Notes: generated from the sequence alone by a model not told the origin. Shown: positions 50,739-60,237, counted from the first letter of the stretch. The stretch: DNA of 64,000 nucleotides from Streptomyces sp. MspMP-M5 (GCF_000373585.1 NZ_KB891885.1:62001-126000); one strand, 5' to 3'. A program made the numbers and translations.

Positions 50739-51314
50739 ATGGACCCGCACGCGCACCGCGACCCGCGCACCGGCGGGGAACGGCGGCCCGAGGCCCGGGC
50801 CGCCCGCTCGCACGGCACCGTCGAGCCGGAACACGGCGCAACACTCTCCGGCCCCGTGGAGCGCACCGCCCCCGAGGCGGCCGGCCCCCGTATGCGGCCC
50901 GCCCTGGTGCTCCCGATCGTCGCGGCGCTCTGTTTCGGCTGCTACACGATCTGGATGGACCACACCAACGGCGCCAAGGGCGGCCAGGCCGCGCTCCTCG
51001 GGCTGATCGCGGCGGTGGTCACCGGGGTACTGGGGGTGACGCTGGTGCACTTCCAGGCGACGATGATCACCGAGACACGGGCCCTGGCGTACGGCGCGCT
51101 CTTCGGCGCGTCGATGGGCTGGCTCTACTCCCTCGGCGGCAGCACCCCCTCGGTCCTGAAGTCGACGATCTGGGGACTGATGATGTTCGGGGTGATGTTC
51201 ATCGCCTCGCTCTACGTCTTCCGCACCCACCGCGACCGCGAGCCCCACGGCCTGCACCGCCCCCGCCAGGCACACACGGCCCGACGGCCCCACGTTCCGC
51301 ACGCCGCGCACTGA
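50739..51314 (+). CDS. Four-helix membrane protein of unknown function
   Basis: 191 residues from ATG 50739 (GAGGAG upstream). A hydrophilic, charged first 50 residues precede four membrane helices (about 54-70, 83-103, 115-132 and 140-162), joined by short loops such as DHTNGAKGG. The tail is His/Arg/Pro-rich (THRDREPHGLHRPRQAH). No family is recognised. It ends about 200 bases before the convergent FMN-binding protein. Confidence 0.7.
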   Translation: MDPHAHRDPRTGGERRPEARAARSHGTVEPEHGATLSGPVERTAPEAAGPRMRPALVLPIVAALCFGCYTIWMDHTNGAKGGQAALLGLIAAVVTGVLGVTLVHFQATMITETRALAYGALFGASMGWLYSLGGSTPSVLKSTIWGLMMFGVMFIASLYVFRTHRDREPHGLHRPRQAHTARRPHVPHAAH

Positions 51315-51510
51315 CGCCGGCAGCGGCACGGGCACGGGCATGGGCGCTGAACCGGCATGCCGCGCGCCGCGCACGGAGGCGACACGCCTCGTACCGCGCA
51401 CCGCGCCCGGACGACGGCCACTGCCGCTCCCACGCCCCGCACGGTCGATTGCCCGGACGGGGTGGGAGGGCGCGGCGGGGCCTCCTGCGCCCCACCACTC
51501 CCGCCCCCGG

Positions 51511-52137
51511 CTACTCCCGCTCCTCCAGGGCCTCCGGATACTTCGGCGGGGCCCCGTCCGACGTCCGTCGTATCGTCCGCAGGGGCCGGCCCGGCCGCCA
51601 TATCTCCAGCTTGATGAACGGCGGCTCGGTGGACGTCCGCACCACCTCCGTCAGCAGCGCCCGGTAGAGGTGGAACGGCTCCGGTGGCTTCACCGCCGCC
51701 GCGTACCGCGCCTTCGGTCCGGGGTCGGTCACCTCGACCGCCCGGCCGGCGACCCGTACATCGCTGTCGGCCAGGTCCGTCCCGCCGCCCGGGTTGGCGT
51801 GCAGGGCGAACCGTGGGTCCCGCCGTAGATCCAGCGCCTTGCGCGAGTCGATCATCACGCCCAGCCATAGCTCGCCGTACCGGAAATCCGCCTCCAGTCC
51901 GCTCAGCCGCGGCGCGCCGTCCTTGCGCAACGTGGCCAGGACGTGATGCCGATACGCCCCGAACCGCGCCCGCACCGCCGCCGCGAACTCCGGTACCGCC
52001 GCCTCCACTGCGGCCCACCCGGCCGCGCCGTTCCCGCGCCCGCCGTCAGGCCCGTTCCCGCACCCGTTCTCCTGCCCGTCCCTGCACCCGTTCCGATGCG
52101 CACTGTCGCTCGTCATGGCGACCAGGCTCCCGCCCAT
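51511..52137 (-). CDS. Pyridoxamine 5'-phosphate oxidase-fold (FMN/F420-binding) protein
   Basis: 208 residues from ATG 52137, with AGGAGGTG six bases upstream; the next ATG (52116) has a weaker site. A Gly/Asn-rich leader (1-45) precedes the split-barrel: FAAAVRARFGAYRHHVLATLR, KDGAPRLSGLEADFRYGELW, SRKALDLRRDPRFALHANPG and VRVAGRAVEVTDP. This pattern is shared by FMN-, F420- or heme-binding members, so the cofactor is uncertain. Its role may be reduction of a small metabolite. Repetitive DNA lies directly upstream. Confidence 0.85.
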   Translation of the reverse strand: MGGSLVAMTSDSAHRNGCRDGQENGCGNGPDGGRGNGAAGWAAVEAAVPEFAAAVRARFGAYRHHVLATLRKDGAPRLSGLEADFRYGELWLGVMIDSRKALDLRRDPRFALHANPGGGTDLADSDVRVAGRAVEVTDPGPKARYAAAVKPPEPFHLYRALLTEVVRTSTEPPFIKLEIWRPGRPLRTIRRTSDGAPPKYPEALEERE

Positions 52138-52516
52138 ATCCGACACCTCCTGTCCGGTATTCCGATTCCTTGGTTCCGTGAATCCGTGACTCCGCGGTTC
52201 CGCGGTTCTGCGGTTCTGCGGTTCTGCGGTTTCGTGACTCCGTGGCTCCGTCCAACCACCCTCCGAATCCCTCGACTTCAGCGTGCCACCCGCCACTGAC
52301 AACGCCCCGCCGCACGCCCACCGCGCGTCCCGTCGCGCGTCCCGCCGCACGCCCCTGCGCACGTCCCACAGCCGCGCCCGTACGCCCGCCTCCGGGCCCG
52401 CGACCACCCGGCAACCGCCCCCGGCCGGTAGGACCACCGCCGTAGTCCCACAGGCCCGTTCAGGATCCGCCCGCGGTCCGTTACCCGGCCCCTGAGCGCG
52501 TACCTAGCCTCGGGGC
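52138..52516. other. Gene-free stretch with short tandem repeats
   Basis: At about 52185-52235, CGGTTCTG and CGGTTCCG units recur five or more times in 8- to 9-base steps, flanked by repeated GTGACTCCG. The remainder (to 52516) is Arg/Pro-like GC-rich sequence with CGCGTCCCG repeats near 52325. No gene was recognised. Confidence 0.45.
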
Positions 52517-53572
52517 ATGGATACGACGAGCGGCACCCTCGACGAAGCCCTGGAACGCCTCCACACCACCGGCCCCGAGTTCAACGGATACCTCAGCAAC
52601 CACGCCCCGATGGCCGTCGAGGCCCTGATCCGGCACGGCCAGGCGGCGACCGTGCACCGCTGGCTCGACGACTACGCCACCCGCCTGGAGGACGTACCGA
52701 GCAGCCGGACGACGATCACCGACGCCAACTGGCAGGAGGCGCTGGGCGATCCGCGCCGGGTCACCGACTGGACCGCGTACATGACCCGCCAGGTGGCCGA
52801 ACGCCCCTGGCGCGAGGTGCTCGTGGAGTGGTGGCCGCGGCTGCTGCCCGGCATCGCGGGCGCCGCCACCCACCCGGTGATCCGCGTCGGCCACGCCGTG
52901 CGCACCCTCATGGAGCAGGGCGAAGAGGAGCCGCGGATCGCGGAGTTGGCGCACGCCCTCGGCTACTGGGCGGCGCGTCACGCCACCCTGCCGATGTCCG
53001 TGCGCCCCAGCGGCACCACCGCCCCCGCCGACGCACTGGCCGCCCTCCCACGCGTCCCCAACGAGCAGCCGACGGTCATCGACGGGCTGGCCCAGCTGCC
53101 CGGCACGGAGGGTTGGCTGGCCGCGGCCGAGTCGCTGCGCGCGCCGCAGAACCCCGACGAGGCCCGCGAGCAGCTCGCCGCGCTGGTACGGGCCGCCACC
53201 CACCACTATCTCGACTACGGCCACGGCAACGGCGTCATGCTGGTCCACGCGGCCACCGCCCCGAACGCCGTTCTGCGCACCCTCCCGGCGCTCCCCCGCG
53301 AACTGTGGGTGCCGTCGCTCGGCGTCGCCTGGACGGCGAGCGCCGCCCTCGCCTCCGTCTACAGCCCCGACACACCGCTGCCGGAGCTCACCACGGGTCC
53401 GCTCACGCCGGAGGAGGTCTTCGAACGGGCCGCCGCGCACGGCGACGCGCATGTGATCAAGCTGACCGACACCGCCCTCGACGTGGCTTCCTGGGCCACC
53501 GACGGCGACGACGACCGCGCCCTGCGGTCCGCGCTCCGCTCCCTGGAGCTGATCGCGCTGGGAGAGGACTGA
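52517..53572 (+). CDS. Questin oxidase-like protein
   Basis: 351 residues from ATG 52517. It matches the questin-oxidase-like family (fungal GedK/AflY relatives, thought to catalyse Baeyer-Villiger-like ring opening of anthraquinones). Recognisable parts: FNGYLSNHAPMAVEALIRHG near the start, WLDDYATRLEDVP, ALGYWAARHATLP, AATHHYLDYGHGNGVMLVHA and HVIKLTDTALDVASW. His-rich positions (NHAP, THHYLDYGHGN, HVIK) may bind a metal or oxygen. The bacterial substrate is unknown. It stands alone. Confidence 0.82.
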   Translation: MDTTSGTLDEALERLHTTGPEFNGYLSNHAPMAVEALIRHGQAATVHRWLDDYATRLEDVPSSRTTITDANWQEALGDPRRVTDWTAYMTRQVAERPWREVLVEWWPRLLPGIAGAATHPVIRVGHAVRTLMEQGEEEPRIAELAHALGYWAARHATLPMSVRPSGTTAPADALAALPRVPNEQPTVIDGLAQLPGTEGWLAAAESLRAPQNPDEAREQLAALVRAATHHYLDYGHGNGVMLVHAATAPNAVLRTLPALPRELWVPSLGVAWTASAALASVYSPDTPLPELTTGPLTPEEVFERAAAHGDAHVIKLTDTALDVASWATDGDDDRALRSALRSLELIALGED

Positions 53573-53747
53573 CCGGCCGATCGGGAGCGGGGGCCGCTGC
53601 GTCCTCCGGTGCGTCGCCCGCGCGTCGGCCCGGGGGCGACCGGGGGGCCTCCGGGGCCCGGGACGCCGGCAGCCGGGCACAGCGATCTGACCGAGAAATG
53701 GCGCCGACATTACCGACATAACGGCTTGGCGGCGTCACACTGGCGTT

Positions 53748-53812
53748 ACCACTGTTCCGCACCAGCGTTCCGCATCACTGCTCCGCACCACCGTTCCGCA
53801 CCACTGCTCCGC
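53748..53812 (+). repeat. Five 13-bp tandem repeats
   Basis: ACCACTGTTCCGC, ACCAGCGTTCCGC, ATCACTGCTCCGC, ACCACCGTTCCGC and ACCACTGCTCCGC follow without gaps, then a partial TCTTCCGC. The period is not a multiple of three and no frame uses it. Confidence 0.85.
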
Positions 53813-53958
53813 TCTTCCGCGACGGCGCCCGCCTCCCCGCGCGGCGTCACCTTCTGCGCCCGATCCGGGGCCGCCACCACCTCCGGACCCCCGCACAGCG
53901 AAGACCCTCCGGCCGCGGGACCACCCCCGGCCGGAGGGCGGCTCCCCGTCGGACCCCC

Positions 53959-53978
53959 ATTGTTAAATGTTCAATAAC
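53959..53978. promoter_or_regulatory. AT-rich partial palindrome before marR
   Basis: ATTGTTAAATGTTCAATAAC is markedly AT-rich for this genome. Its halves are related by imperfect symmetry (ATTGTTAAA against GTTATTGAA). MarR proteins often bind such TTGAA/TTCAA sites at their own promoter. Confidence 0.55.
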
Positions 53979-54005
53979 TCTCGAGGCGGTGAGAGAGTGG
54001 ATGGC

Positions 54006-54506
54006 ATGAGCAACGAACCCGCGACGACCGAGCCGCGCTGGCTCGATGACGAGGAGCAGCACGCCTGGCAGGCGTACCTCCACGCCACCACGCTCCTGGA
54101 GGACCACCTCGACCGCCAGCTACAGCGCGACGCCGGGATGCCGCACGTCTACTACGGCCTGCTCGTCCAGCTCTCCCGCGCACCGCGGCGCCGGATGCGG
54201 ATGACCGAGCTGGCTCAGAACGCCAAGATCACCCGGTCCCGCCTCTCGCACGCCGTCGCCCGTCTGGAGAAGAACGGCTGGGTCCGGCGCGAGAACTGCC
54301 CGTCCGACAAGCGGGGCCAGAATGCCTACCTCACGGACGAGGGGCTGCGGGTCCTGGAGAAGGCCGCGCCCGGACACGTCAACGCCGTCCGGGCCGCGAT
54401 CTTCGACCGCCTCACCCCCGAGCAGATCGGCCAACTCGACGAGATCTGCTGTGTGATCGCCGACGGCCTCCAACCGCAGGGCGCCGACCTCCCCTGGCTC
54501 CGCTGA
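54006..54506 (+). CDS. MarR-family transcriptional regulator
   Basis: 166 residues from ATG 54006. The winged helix is clear: YYGLLVQLSRAPRRRMRMTE, LAQNAKITRSRLSHAVARLE (recognition helix) and KNGWVRRENCPSDKRGQNAY (wing with the D-x-R motif). Dimerisation helices lie at both ends. It probably represses itself and a neighbour when a phenolic compound, drug or oxidant is absent. It converges on the exporter gene at 54709 but has no adjacent divergent partner. Confidence 0.9.
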   Translation: MSNEPATTEPRWLDDEEQHAWQAYLHATTLLEDHLDRQLQRDAGMPHVYYGLLVQLSRAPRRRMRMTELAQNAKITRSRLSHAVARLEKNGWVRRENCPSDKRGQNAYLTDEGLRVLEKAAPGHVNAVRAAIFDRLTPEQIGQLDEICCVIADGLQPQGADLPWLR

Positions 54507-54625
54507 CGCGCTGACGCTCAGCGGAGCGAAGGGAGGCCGACGCACCGGGGCACCGCGGCCGCCCCGGTGGCCGTCCGCCCATCCGGCCACCGGCACACTC
54601 CCACCGGCCCAGACCGACACCGCCC

Positions 54626-54708
<83 letters not shown>

Positions 54709-54716
<8 letters not shown>

Positions 54717-56232
54717 CCATCACCGGAATCTGCGCGCCGTCCTCGGCGTCGGCGCTCGCGCCACCGTCCGACGAGGCCGACGGCGAACCCGCGTCCGGCC
54801 GCCCGGTGTTGACGAGCGTGAAGGCGATCACCGCCGCCAGGGCCAGGATGCCCACCGCCCACCAGATGGCGGAGGCGTAGCCGTGCACCATCGACTGGAG
54901 CTTGAGCAGGTCCGCCGAGCGCGCACCGGCCGCGTGCGCGGTGGCGTAGGCGGTGGTGGCGCTGGCCGCGATGGTGTTCAGCAGGGCGGTGCCGATCGCG
55001 CCGCCGACCTGCTGCGAGGTGTTGACCATCGCGGAGGCGACGCCCGCGTCACGCGGCTGGACCCCGTGCGTGGCCAGCGACATGGCCGGCATGAACGCGG
55101 TGCCCATTCCCAGGCCCATCAGGACGAAGCCGGGCAGGATCAGCGCCGGGTAGGAGGTGTCCAGGTCGATCTGGGACAGCACCACCATGCCGAGCGCGGC
55201 GAGCGCGAAGCCGGGCGCCATCAGCAGCCGCGGCCGGACCCGGGTCATCAGCCGGGCGCCGATCTGCGTCGAACCGGTGATCATGCCCGCGACCATCGGC
55301 AGGAAGGCCAGGCCGGTCGCCACCGGCGTGTAGCCCTTCACGATCTGGAGGTAGTAGGTCAGGAACAGGAAGAGGCCGAACATGCCGATCACGGCCAGGC
55401 CGAGGGAGGCGTAGACACCGGCGCGATTCCGCTCGGCGACCACCCGCAGCGGCAGCAGCGGCGACGCCACCTTGGACTCGACCAGGACGAACGCCAGCAG
55501 CAGCACGGCGGCCGCGGCGAACAGCCCCAGCGTCACCCCGGCCAGCCAGCCGTCCGACTCGGCTCGGGTGAAGGCGTAGACCAGCGAGACCAGGCCGAGC
55601 GACGCCAGGACGACGCCGGGGACGTCCAGCCGGGAACGGTTGCGGCCCTCGGCGGGCTCGCGGACGACCAGTACGGCACCGGCCGCGGCGATCACGGCGA
55701 TCGGGATGTTGACGAAGAACGTCCAGCGCCAATCCAGGTACTCGGTCAGCACACCGCCGAGGAGCAGCCCGAGGGCGGCACCGCCACCGGCGATCGCGCC
55801 GAAGATGCCGAACGCCTTGGCCCGCTCCCGGGCCTCCGTGAACGTCACCGCCAGCAGCGACAGCGCGGACGGCGCCAGCAGCGCGCCGAAGACGCCCTGC
55901 AGCGCCCGCGCGCCCAGCAGCATCGCTTCGTCGGCCGCTGCACCGCCGAGCGCGGAGGCCAGCGCGAAGCCGACCAGGCCGATGAGGAAGGTCCGGCGCC
56001 GGCCCCAGAGGTCGGCGAGCCGGCCGCCGAACAGCAGCAGTCCGCCGAAGGCCAGCGCATAGGCCGTGATGACCCACTGGCGGTTGGCGTCGCTGATGTC
56101 CAGGGCCTTCTGGGCGGAGGGCAGCGCGATGTTCACGATCGTCGAGTCGAGGACGACCATCAGCTGCGCGAGGGCGATGAATATCAGCGCTTTCCAGCGC
56201 CGCGGATCGACGGACGGGGCGGTTTCAGACAT
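54709..56232 (-). CDS. DHA2-type MFS drug exporter (EmrB/QacA)
   Basis: 507 residues from ATG 56232 (AGGTGG eight bases upstream). Fourteen membrane helices are expected. Motifs: LAQLMVVLDSTIVNIALPSA (motif D1), GGRLADLWGRRRTFLIGLVG (motif A), ALLAPSALSLLAVTF and GGGAALGLLLGGVLTEYLDW (motif C region). This is a proton-driven multidrug exporter. The last 30 residues form a Ser/Ala/Asp-rich tail. A TetR gene lies 296 bases upstream on the same strand and is its likely repressor. The gap contains repeated GCGATCTG but no gene. Confidence 0.93.
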
Positions 56233-56528
56233 GACGAGGTCCACCTAGTGGTGCGTAACGGAACGTGGCAGAGGTTCTGGAAACGGGAAATATCTGGAAG
56301 GTCTGGCGGGGCTGGGGGCTGGCAGGGTTGGGGGGCTGGAAGGTTCTGGAGCGATCTGAAGCGATCTGGGGCGACGCGGGACGGCACGGGACAGCGCGGA
56401 AGCCATGGCCGGCCCGGAAGCTACGGCGGACGCGGACGACACGGCCGACGCGGAGCGACGTAGACACCGCAGACGCCGTGAGCGCCCCGCAGTGGCCCCG
56501 CCCCCTCACCGACCGCCGCGGCCCGTGA

Positions 56529-57173
56529 TCAGCGGCGCCTCAGGTCCTCCAACGTGACGGCGGAGCCGGGAAGTTCGGACCGGGCAGGGGCCTGCAGGCC
56601 GTCCAGGAACAGCTGCAGATGCCGGTGCACGAACTTGTCGAAGTCGAGACAGCCGCTGCCCGGCAGCGGGCGGGTGAGCTGGGTGAGCGCGACCATCAGG
56701 TCACCGACGGCGATGTCGGTGCGCAGCCGGCCGCTGTCGCGCGCGGCGCCCATGACGGCCAGCACGGCCGCGTCCAGGCGCTCGCGCGCTGCGAGCAGAT
56801 CGGGGTGGGCCGGGTCGATGCCGTCGGAGAGCAGCGGGCACAGTGCGCCGATCCGCTCCTCCACCGCGTCGTGGACGAAGCGCCGCAGCGCAGTGAAGGC
56901 ATCCGGCTCCTCGGCGAGGGCGCGCTCCGCACGGTCCGCTATACGGGACATGACAGAGAGCGTGACGTGGTGGATCAACTCGTGGCGATCCGTGAAGTGA
57001 CGATAAAGCGTCGCATTACCGACGCCCGCGCGTCGAGCGATTTCATCGAACGACACCTCGGCGCCGAACTCGACCATCGTCTCCCGCGCGGCAGCGATGA
57101 TGCGCTCCCGGTTGCGCACCGCGTCGGCCCGCAGCCGCGGCTGCTCACTCTTCACCCGCGCCACTCCGGTCAC
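56529..57173 (-). CDS. TetR-family regulator of the exporter
   Basis: 214 residues from GTG 57173. The N-terminal HTH is RLRADAVRNRERIIAAARET, VSFDEIARRAGVGNATLYRH and FTDRHELIHHV. The C-terminal ligand domain is all helical. The GVGNATLYRHF recognition helix is typical of TetR repressors of MFS exporters. It precedes the DHA2 exporter on the same strand. The inducing drug is unknown. Confidence 0.92.
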   Translation of the reverse strand: MTGVARVKSEQPRLRADAVRNRERIIAAARETMVEFGAEVSFDEIARRAGVGNATLYRHFTDRHELIHHVTLSVMSRIADRAERALAEEPDAFTALRRFVHDAVEERIGALCPLLSDGIDPAHPDLLAARERLDAAVLAVMGAARDSGRLRTDIAVGDLMVALTQLTRPLPGSGCLDFDKFVHRHLQLFLDGLQAPARSELPGSAVTLEDLRRR

Positions 57174-57580
57174 GTCGGCCCACTCCCTTCGTCACTCGTC
57201 ACGCCACTCATCACGCCGCTCATCACGTCACTCACTGCATCGACGCCGACGCCGACGCCGACACCGGCATCCGCACCGACAGCGGCACCGGCACCGACCA
57301 CATCCTCGGAACCGGGGAACCGGGGAACGACTCCCCGCTTCCCCCGACACCGAGCTAAACGGGGATCCGCTCCCCGGATATTTCCCGGCCGGGATGTGAG
57401 GTGTGACACGCGGGCGACGCGGGCACGGCACGACGCGGCGCGGCCATCCCTCCGCACCACATCACCCCTCCATTTGACGCACCCCCACGCGCGGGCGACC
57501 ATCCCCCGCCGCAGGCTGAACACCATGAGGCAGAAGGCACCCGCCCGAACCGCCGGGGCCCGCACGCTCAAGGCAGAGCC
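57174..57580. other. Intergenic region before the protease gene
   Basis: 407 bases. Tandem repeats occupy 57193-57240, and CGACGC is repeated from about 57240. Around 57355-57400 the composition is less biased, with GGGGATCC/GGATATTTCCC, where the protease promoter may lie. No gene was seen. Confidence 0.45.
57193..57240 (+). repeat. Four 12-bp tandem repeats
   Basis: CACTCGTCACGC, CACTCATCACGC, CGCTCATCACGT and CACTCACTGCAT are contiguous. They lie 20 bases upstream of the TetR start codon, in its promoter or leader. Confidence 0.75.
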
Positions 57581-59005
57581 ATGCGCACCCTGACGCACAA
57601 GATCTGCGCCGCCCTGGCCGCGACCGCCGCCTGCGCGGCCGCCGCCACCACCCTGGCGGCACCCCCCGACGCCTCGGCCGCACCGCCCCCGCCCCCGGCA
57701 CCCTTCGCCCCCGTACCGCCGGCTCCCAGCGTCAAGCCTCTGCCGCCCCCCATCGGGGCCGCCGGTGCCGCGAAGCCCACCGTGGTCCGCCCCGGCGCCC
57801 CCCGTACACCCACCGAGACGTCCCCCAACGGTCCCTGCGCGCTCCACGGCATCACCGACGACGTCTCCGAAGCCGCCCCGACCCCCGCCGGCTTCGCGCA
57901 CGGCTCCGGCACCGTGCGGGCCCTCACCCTCTTCGTGGACTTCCCGGACGCCCCCGCCGGCCTCTCCCCCATGGCCCGTTTCGCCGAGTTCTTCCCGGCC
58001 GTGACGGACTACTTCCGCACCAGCTCGTACGGCAGGCTGACGTACGTCCCCAAGCCCCTCTTCCGCTGGATCCGCATGGCGCACCCGCTGGCGGCGTACG
58101 GCATCACCCGCGACGCCAGCTTCGATCCGTCCTCGGGCCGCGGCTACCACGCGCTCTCCCAGGAGCTGGTGCACGCCGTGGAACCGTTCGTGGACTTCCG
58201 GGACTACGACGTCGTCAACGTCATCGCGGCCCCCAACGCGGGGCCGGCCGCCACCGACTCGGTCCTGTCGGTCACCTTCAGCGGCTCCGACCTGGGGCTG
58301 AAGACCGCCCGCGGGGCGCCGTTCCGGAACGTCTCGTTCATCTGGAGCCGGCAGACGGGCCTGAGCGCCTTCCGGGTCCTCAACCACGAGAACGCGCACT
58401 CCTTCGGCCTGCCCGACCTCTACTACACGGACGAGCGGAGCGGCTCCACCCCGGTGGGCCACTGGGACCCGATGGACGAGGACTGGGGGCCGACCAACGA
58501 CTTCATGGGCTGGCACAAGTGGAAGATGGGCTGGCTGACCCCCGGCCAGGTGCACTGCGCACCGGCCGGCGGAGCGCCCTCCGAGCACGTCCTCACACCG
58601 ATCTCCACCCCCGGCGGCACCAAGATCGTGGTGATCCCGACCGGGCCGCACAGCGCGTTCGTCGTCGAGGCCCGGGCCAGCGGCCTGCTGGACCCGATCG
58701 TCTGCCGCCCCGGCGTCCTCGTCTACCGCGTGGCCACCAACGTCCCCTCGGGACGCGCCCCGATCCGCGTCATCGACGGCACCCCGCACAGCGACGGCTG
58801 CTACACCGACGACCGCTACGTCGACCCGGACCTGACCGACGCCACCTTCCGGCCCGGCGAGACCTTCACCGACCGCATCAGCGGCGTCAGCGTCACCGTC
58901 CTCACCGAGAACGCCGACGGCACCTACCGTGTCCGCACCACCCCGGCCCGCACCCCACTGCCCATCAGCTTCCCTCTTCTCCCCAGTGCCGGCGGCCGAT
59001 ACTGA
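57581..59005 (+). CDS. Secreted M6-like metalloprotease
   Basis: 474 residues. The signal peptide runs to about residue 33 (ASA|APP), followed by a Pro-rich linker (34-75). The catalytic domain has VRALTLFVDFPDAPAG, YFRTSSYGRLTY and the zinc-binding HENAHSFGLPDLYY. There H269, E270 and H273 form HExxH and Asp follows as in metzincin-like M6 (immune-inhibitor-A) proteases. Three later cysteines (VHCAP, IVCRPG, DGCYTDD) may pair. It should degrade extracellular proteins. ATG 57581 follows AAGG. The 3' end overlaps the convergent TetR gene by 41 bases. Confidence 0.88.
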   Translation: MRTLTHKICAALAATAACAAAATTLAAPPDASAAPPPPPAPFAPVPPAPSVKPLPPPIGAAGAAKPTVVRPGAPRTPTETSPNGPCALHGITDDVSEAAPTPAGFAHGSGTVRALTLFVDFPDAPAGLSPMARFAEFFPAVTDYFRTSSYGRLTYVPKPLFRWIRMAHPLAAYGITRDASFDPSSGRGYHALSQELVHAVEPFVDFRDYDVVNVIAAPNAGPAATDSVLSVTFSGSDLGLKTARGAPFRNVSFIWSRQTGLSAFRVLNHENAHSFGLPDLYYTDERSGSTPVGHWDPMDEDWGPTNDFMGWHKWKMGWLTPGQVHCAPAGGAPSEHVLTPISTPGGTKIVVIPTGPHSAFVVEARASGLLDPIVCRPGVLVYRVATNVPSGRAPIRVIDGTPHSDGCYTDDRYVDPDLTDATFRPGETFTDRISGVSVTVLTENADGTYRVRTTPARTPLPISFPLLPSAGGRY

Positions 59006-59606
59006 TCAGCCGCAGCTGCCGCCGGGCGCGCCACACCACCCGCTCGGCCGCCTCCTCGTCCCCGTCCTCCCGGGCGTCGAGCAGCTCCCCGGCGGTGGTC
59101 ACCAGCCGGTCGACGTACAGCTCGGCCAGCATCCGCACGTCCTCGTCCCGCCAACCGTCCGACAGCGGCTGGGACTTGAGCGCCGCGGCGACCTCCGCGA
59201 CGAACCGGTCCAGCTCCCCGGCGATGGCGTGCCGCACCGCCCGCACCCCGCCGCGCCGCTCCCGCGCCACGAACCGCACATGCGCGGGGTGCTCCCGCAC
59301 ATGCCGCTCGACGACCGCGACCGTCCGGTCTATCCGCTCCTCCGCCGCGTCCTGTTCGGCCAGGATCGCGCGCACCATCGCGTGCAAGCTGCCCAGCGCC
59401 TCCTCGACGAGCGCGACGCCCAGCTCCCCCAGATCCCGGAAGTGCCGGTAGAACGCGGTCGGCGCGATGCCCACCACCCGGGTCACCTCACGCAGCCCCA
59501 GGCTGCTCAGACTCTGCTCCTCCAGCAGCCCGAGCGCCGCGTCCAGCAGCGCCTGACGGGTTTTCTGCTTCTGCGCCTGACGGACTCCGCCCACACTGTG
59601 ACTCAT
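58965..59606 (-). CDS. TetR-family regulator, FabR-like
   Basis: 213 residues from ATG 59606. The HTH, RQALLDAALGLLEEQSLSSL, GLREVTRVVGIAPTAFYRHF, followed by RDLGELGVALVEEALGSLHA, resembles the FabR/DesT branch that senses the balance of unsaturated acyl-CoA. Fatty-acid control is possible, but no lipid gene is adjacent. It diverges from the tiny membrane-protein pair at 59786 across 180 bases and may control it. Confidence 0.87.
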   Translation of the reverse strand: MSHSVGGVRQAQKQKTRQALLDAALGLLEEQSLSSLGLREVTRVVGIAPTAFYRHFRDLGELGVALVEEALGSLHAMVRAILAEQDAAEERIDRTVAVVERHVREHPAHVRFVARERRGGVRAVRHAIAGELDRFVAEVAAALKSQPLSDGWRDEDVRMLAELYVDRLVTTAGELLDAREDGDEEAAERVVWRARRQLRLISIGRRHWGEEGS

Positions 59607-59785
59607 GTCATCCAGTAAACAACCGTTCTCCGAACCAATCCATCCACCCACGGTCGTACACTGAAGAAGTCAGTGAACAACTGTCCTCTCAAACTTCTCT
59701 CACACTTCTTCCGGCCGCACTCCGCCAACGGACCCTCACCGGGCCCCGCACCGGAACCGGCCCCGGAAAGCCGGAAAGGCAGACC

Positions 59786-59950
59786 ATGCTCTTCCTCGTC
59801 GCAGCCCTCCTCCTGATGGGGATCGCGCTGGGCACCGCGGCGCACCTCCCCGTCCCGGTCACCCTCGTCGCGGCCGCGGTCATCGCCGCCTGGCTGCTCG
59901 TCTTCTACCTCCGCGAACGCCGCCACCGCACCGAGGAGACCGCCCGATGA
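59786..59950 (+). CDS. Tiny two-helix membrane protein
   Basis: 54 residues from ATG 59786, with GGAAAGG six bases upstream. Two hydrophobic helices (LFLVAALLLMGIALGTAA and VTLVAAAVIAAWLLVFYL) are followed by a charged tail (RERRHRTEETAR). Its stop overlaps the start of the next gene (ATGA), which supports real translation. The function is unknown. It is the first of two small membrane-protein genes divergent from the FabR-like regulator. Confidence 0.75.
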   Translation: MLFLVAALLLMGIALGTAAHLPVPVTLVAAAVIAAWLLVFYLRERRHRTEETAR

Positions 59951-60237
59951 CCACGCTCACCACCAGCCCGGCAACCACGGCGCGCACAGCGAAGCCCGCC
60001 CCCCGCCCCCAGGCCGACGGCATGGCCATCGCCTCCTTCGTCCTGGGCCTGCTCGGCACTCTGGTCCTCAACATCGTCCTGGGCCCCTGCGCACTGGTCC
60101 TCGGCACCCTCGCCCTCACCCGCGGCACCACCCGCCGCGGCCGCGCCCTCCTGGGCCTCACCCTCGGCGCCGCCGACCTGCTCCTCCTCGCCGCCCTCAC
60201 CACCGCCGACGGCACCCTCAGCTGGCACATCGGCTGA
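59947..60237 (+). CDS. DUF4190-type membrane protein
   Basis: 96 residues. A Thr/Ala/Pro-rich start is followed by GMAIASFVLGLLGTLVLNIV, LGPCALVLGTLALTRGTTRR and GRALLGLTLGAADLLLLAAL, the two-helix DUF4190 pattern (a small hydrophobic domain of unknown role). It is translated from an ATG overlapping the stop of the 54-residue gene. The pair may help tune the membrane under the divergent TetR regulator, which is an inference. Confidence 0.8.
   Translation: MTTLTTSPATTARTAKPAPRPQADGMAIASFVLGLLGTLVLNIVLGPCALVLGTLALTRGTTRRGRALLGLTLGAADLLLLAALTTADGTLSWHIG

Larger units (their letters stand above)
53573..54005. other. Intergenic region with tandem repeats and an AT-rich operator-like site
   Basis: 433 bases before the MarR gene holding the five-unit 13-bp repeat (53748-53812) and the AT-rich dyad (53959-53978). 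No gene was seen. Confidence 0.5.

Noticed and set aside
53748..53812. A CRISPR array
   Set aside because: Units are 13 bp and contiguous, with no spacers and no cas genes in the window.
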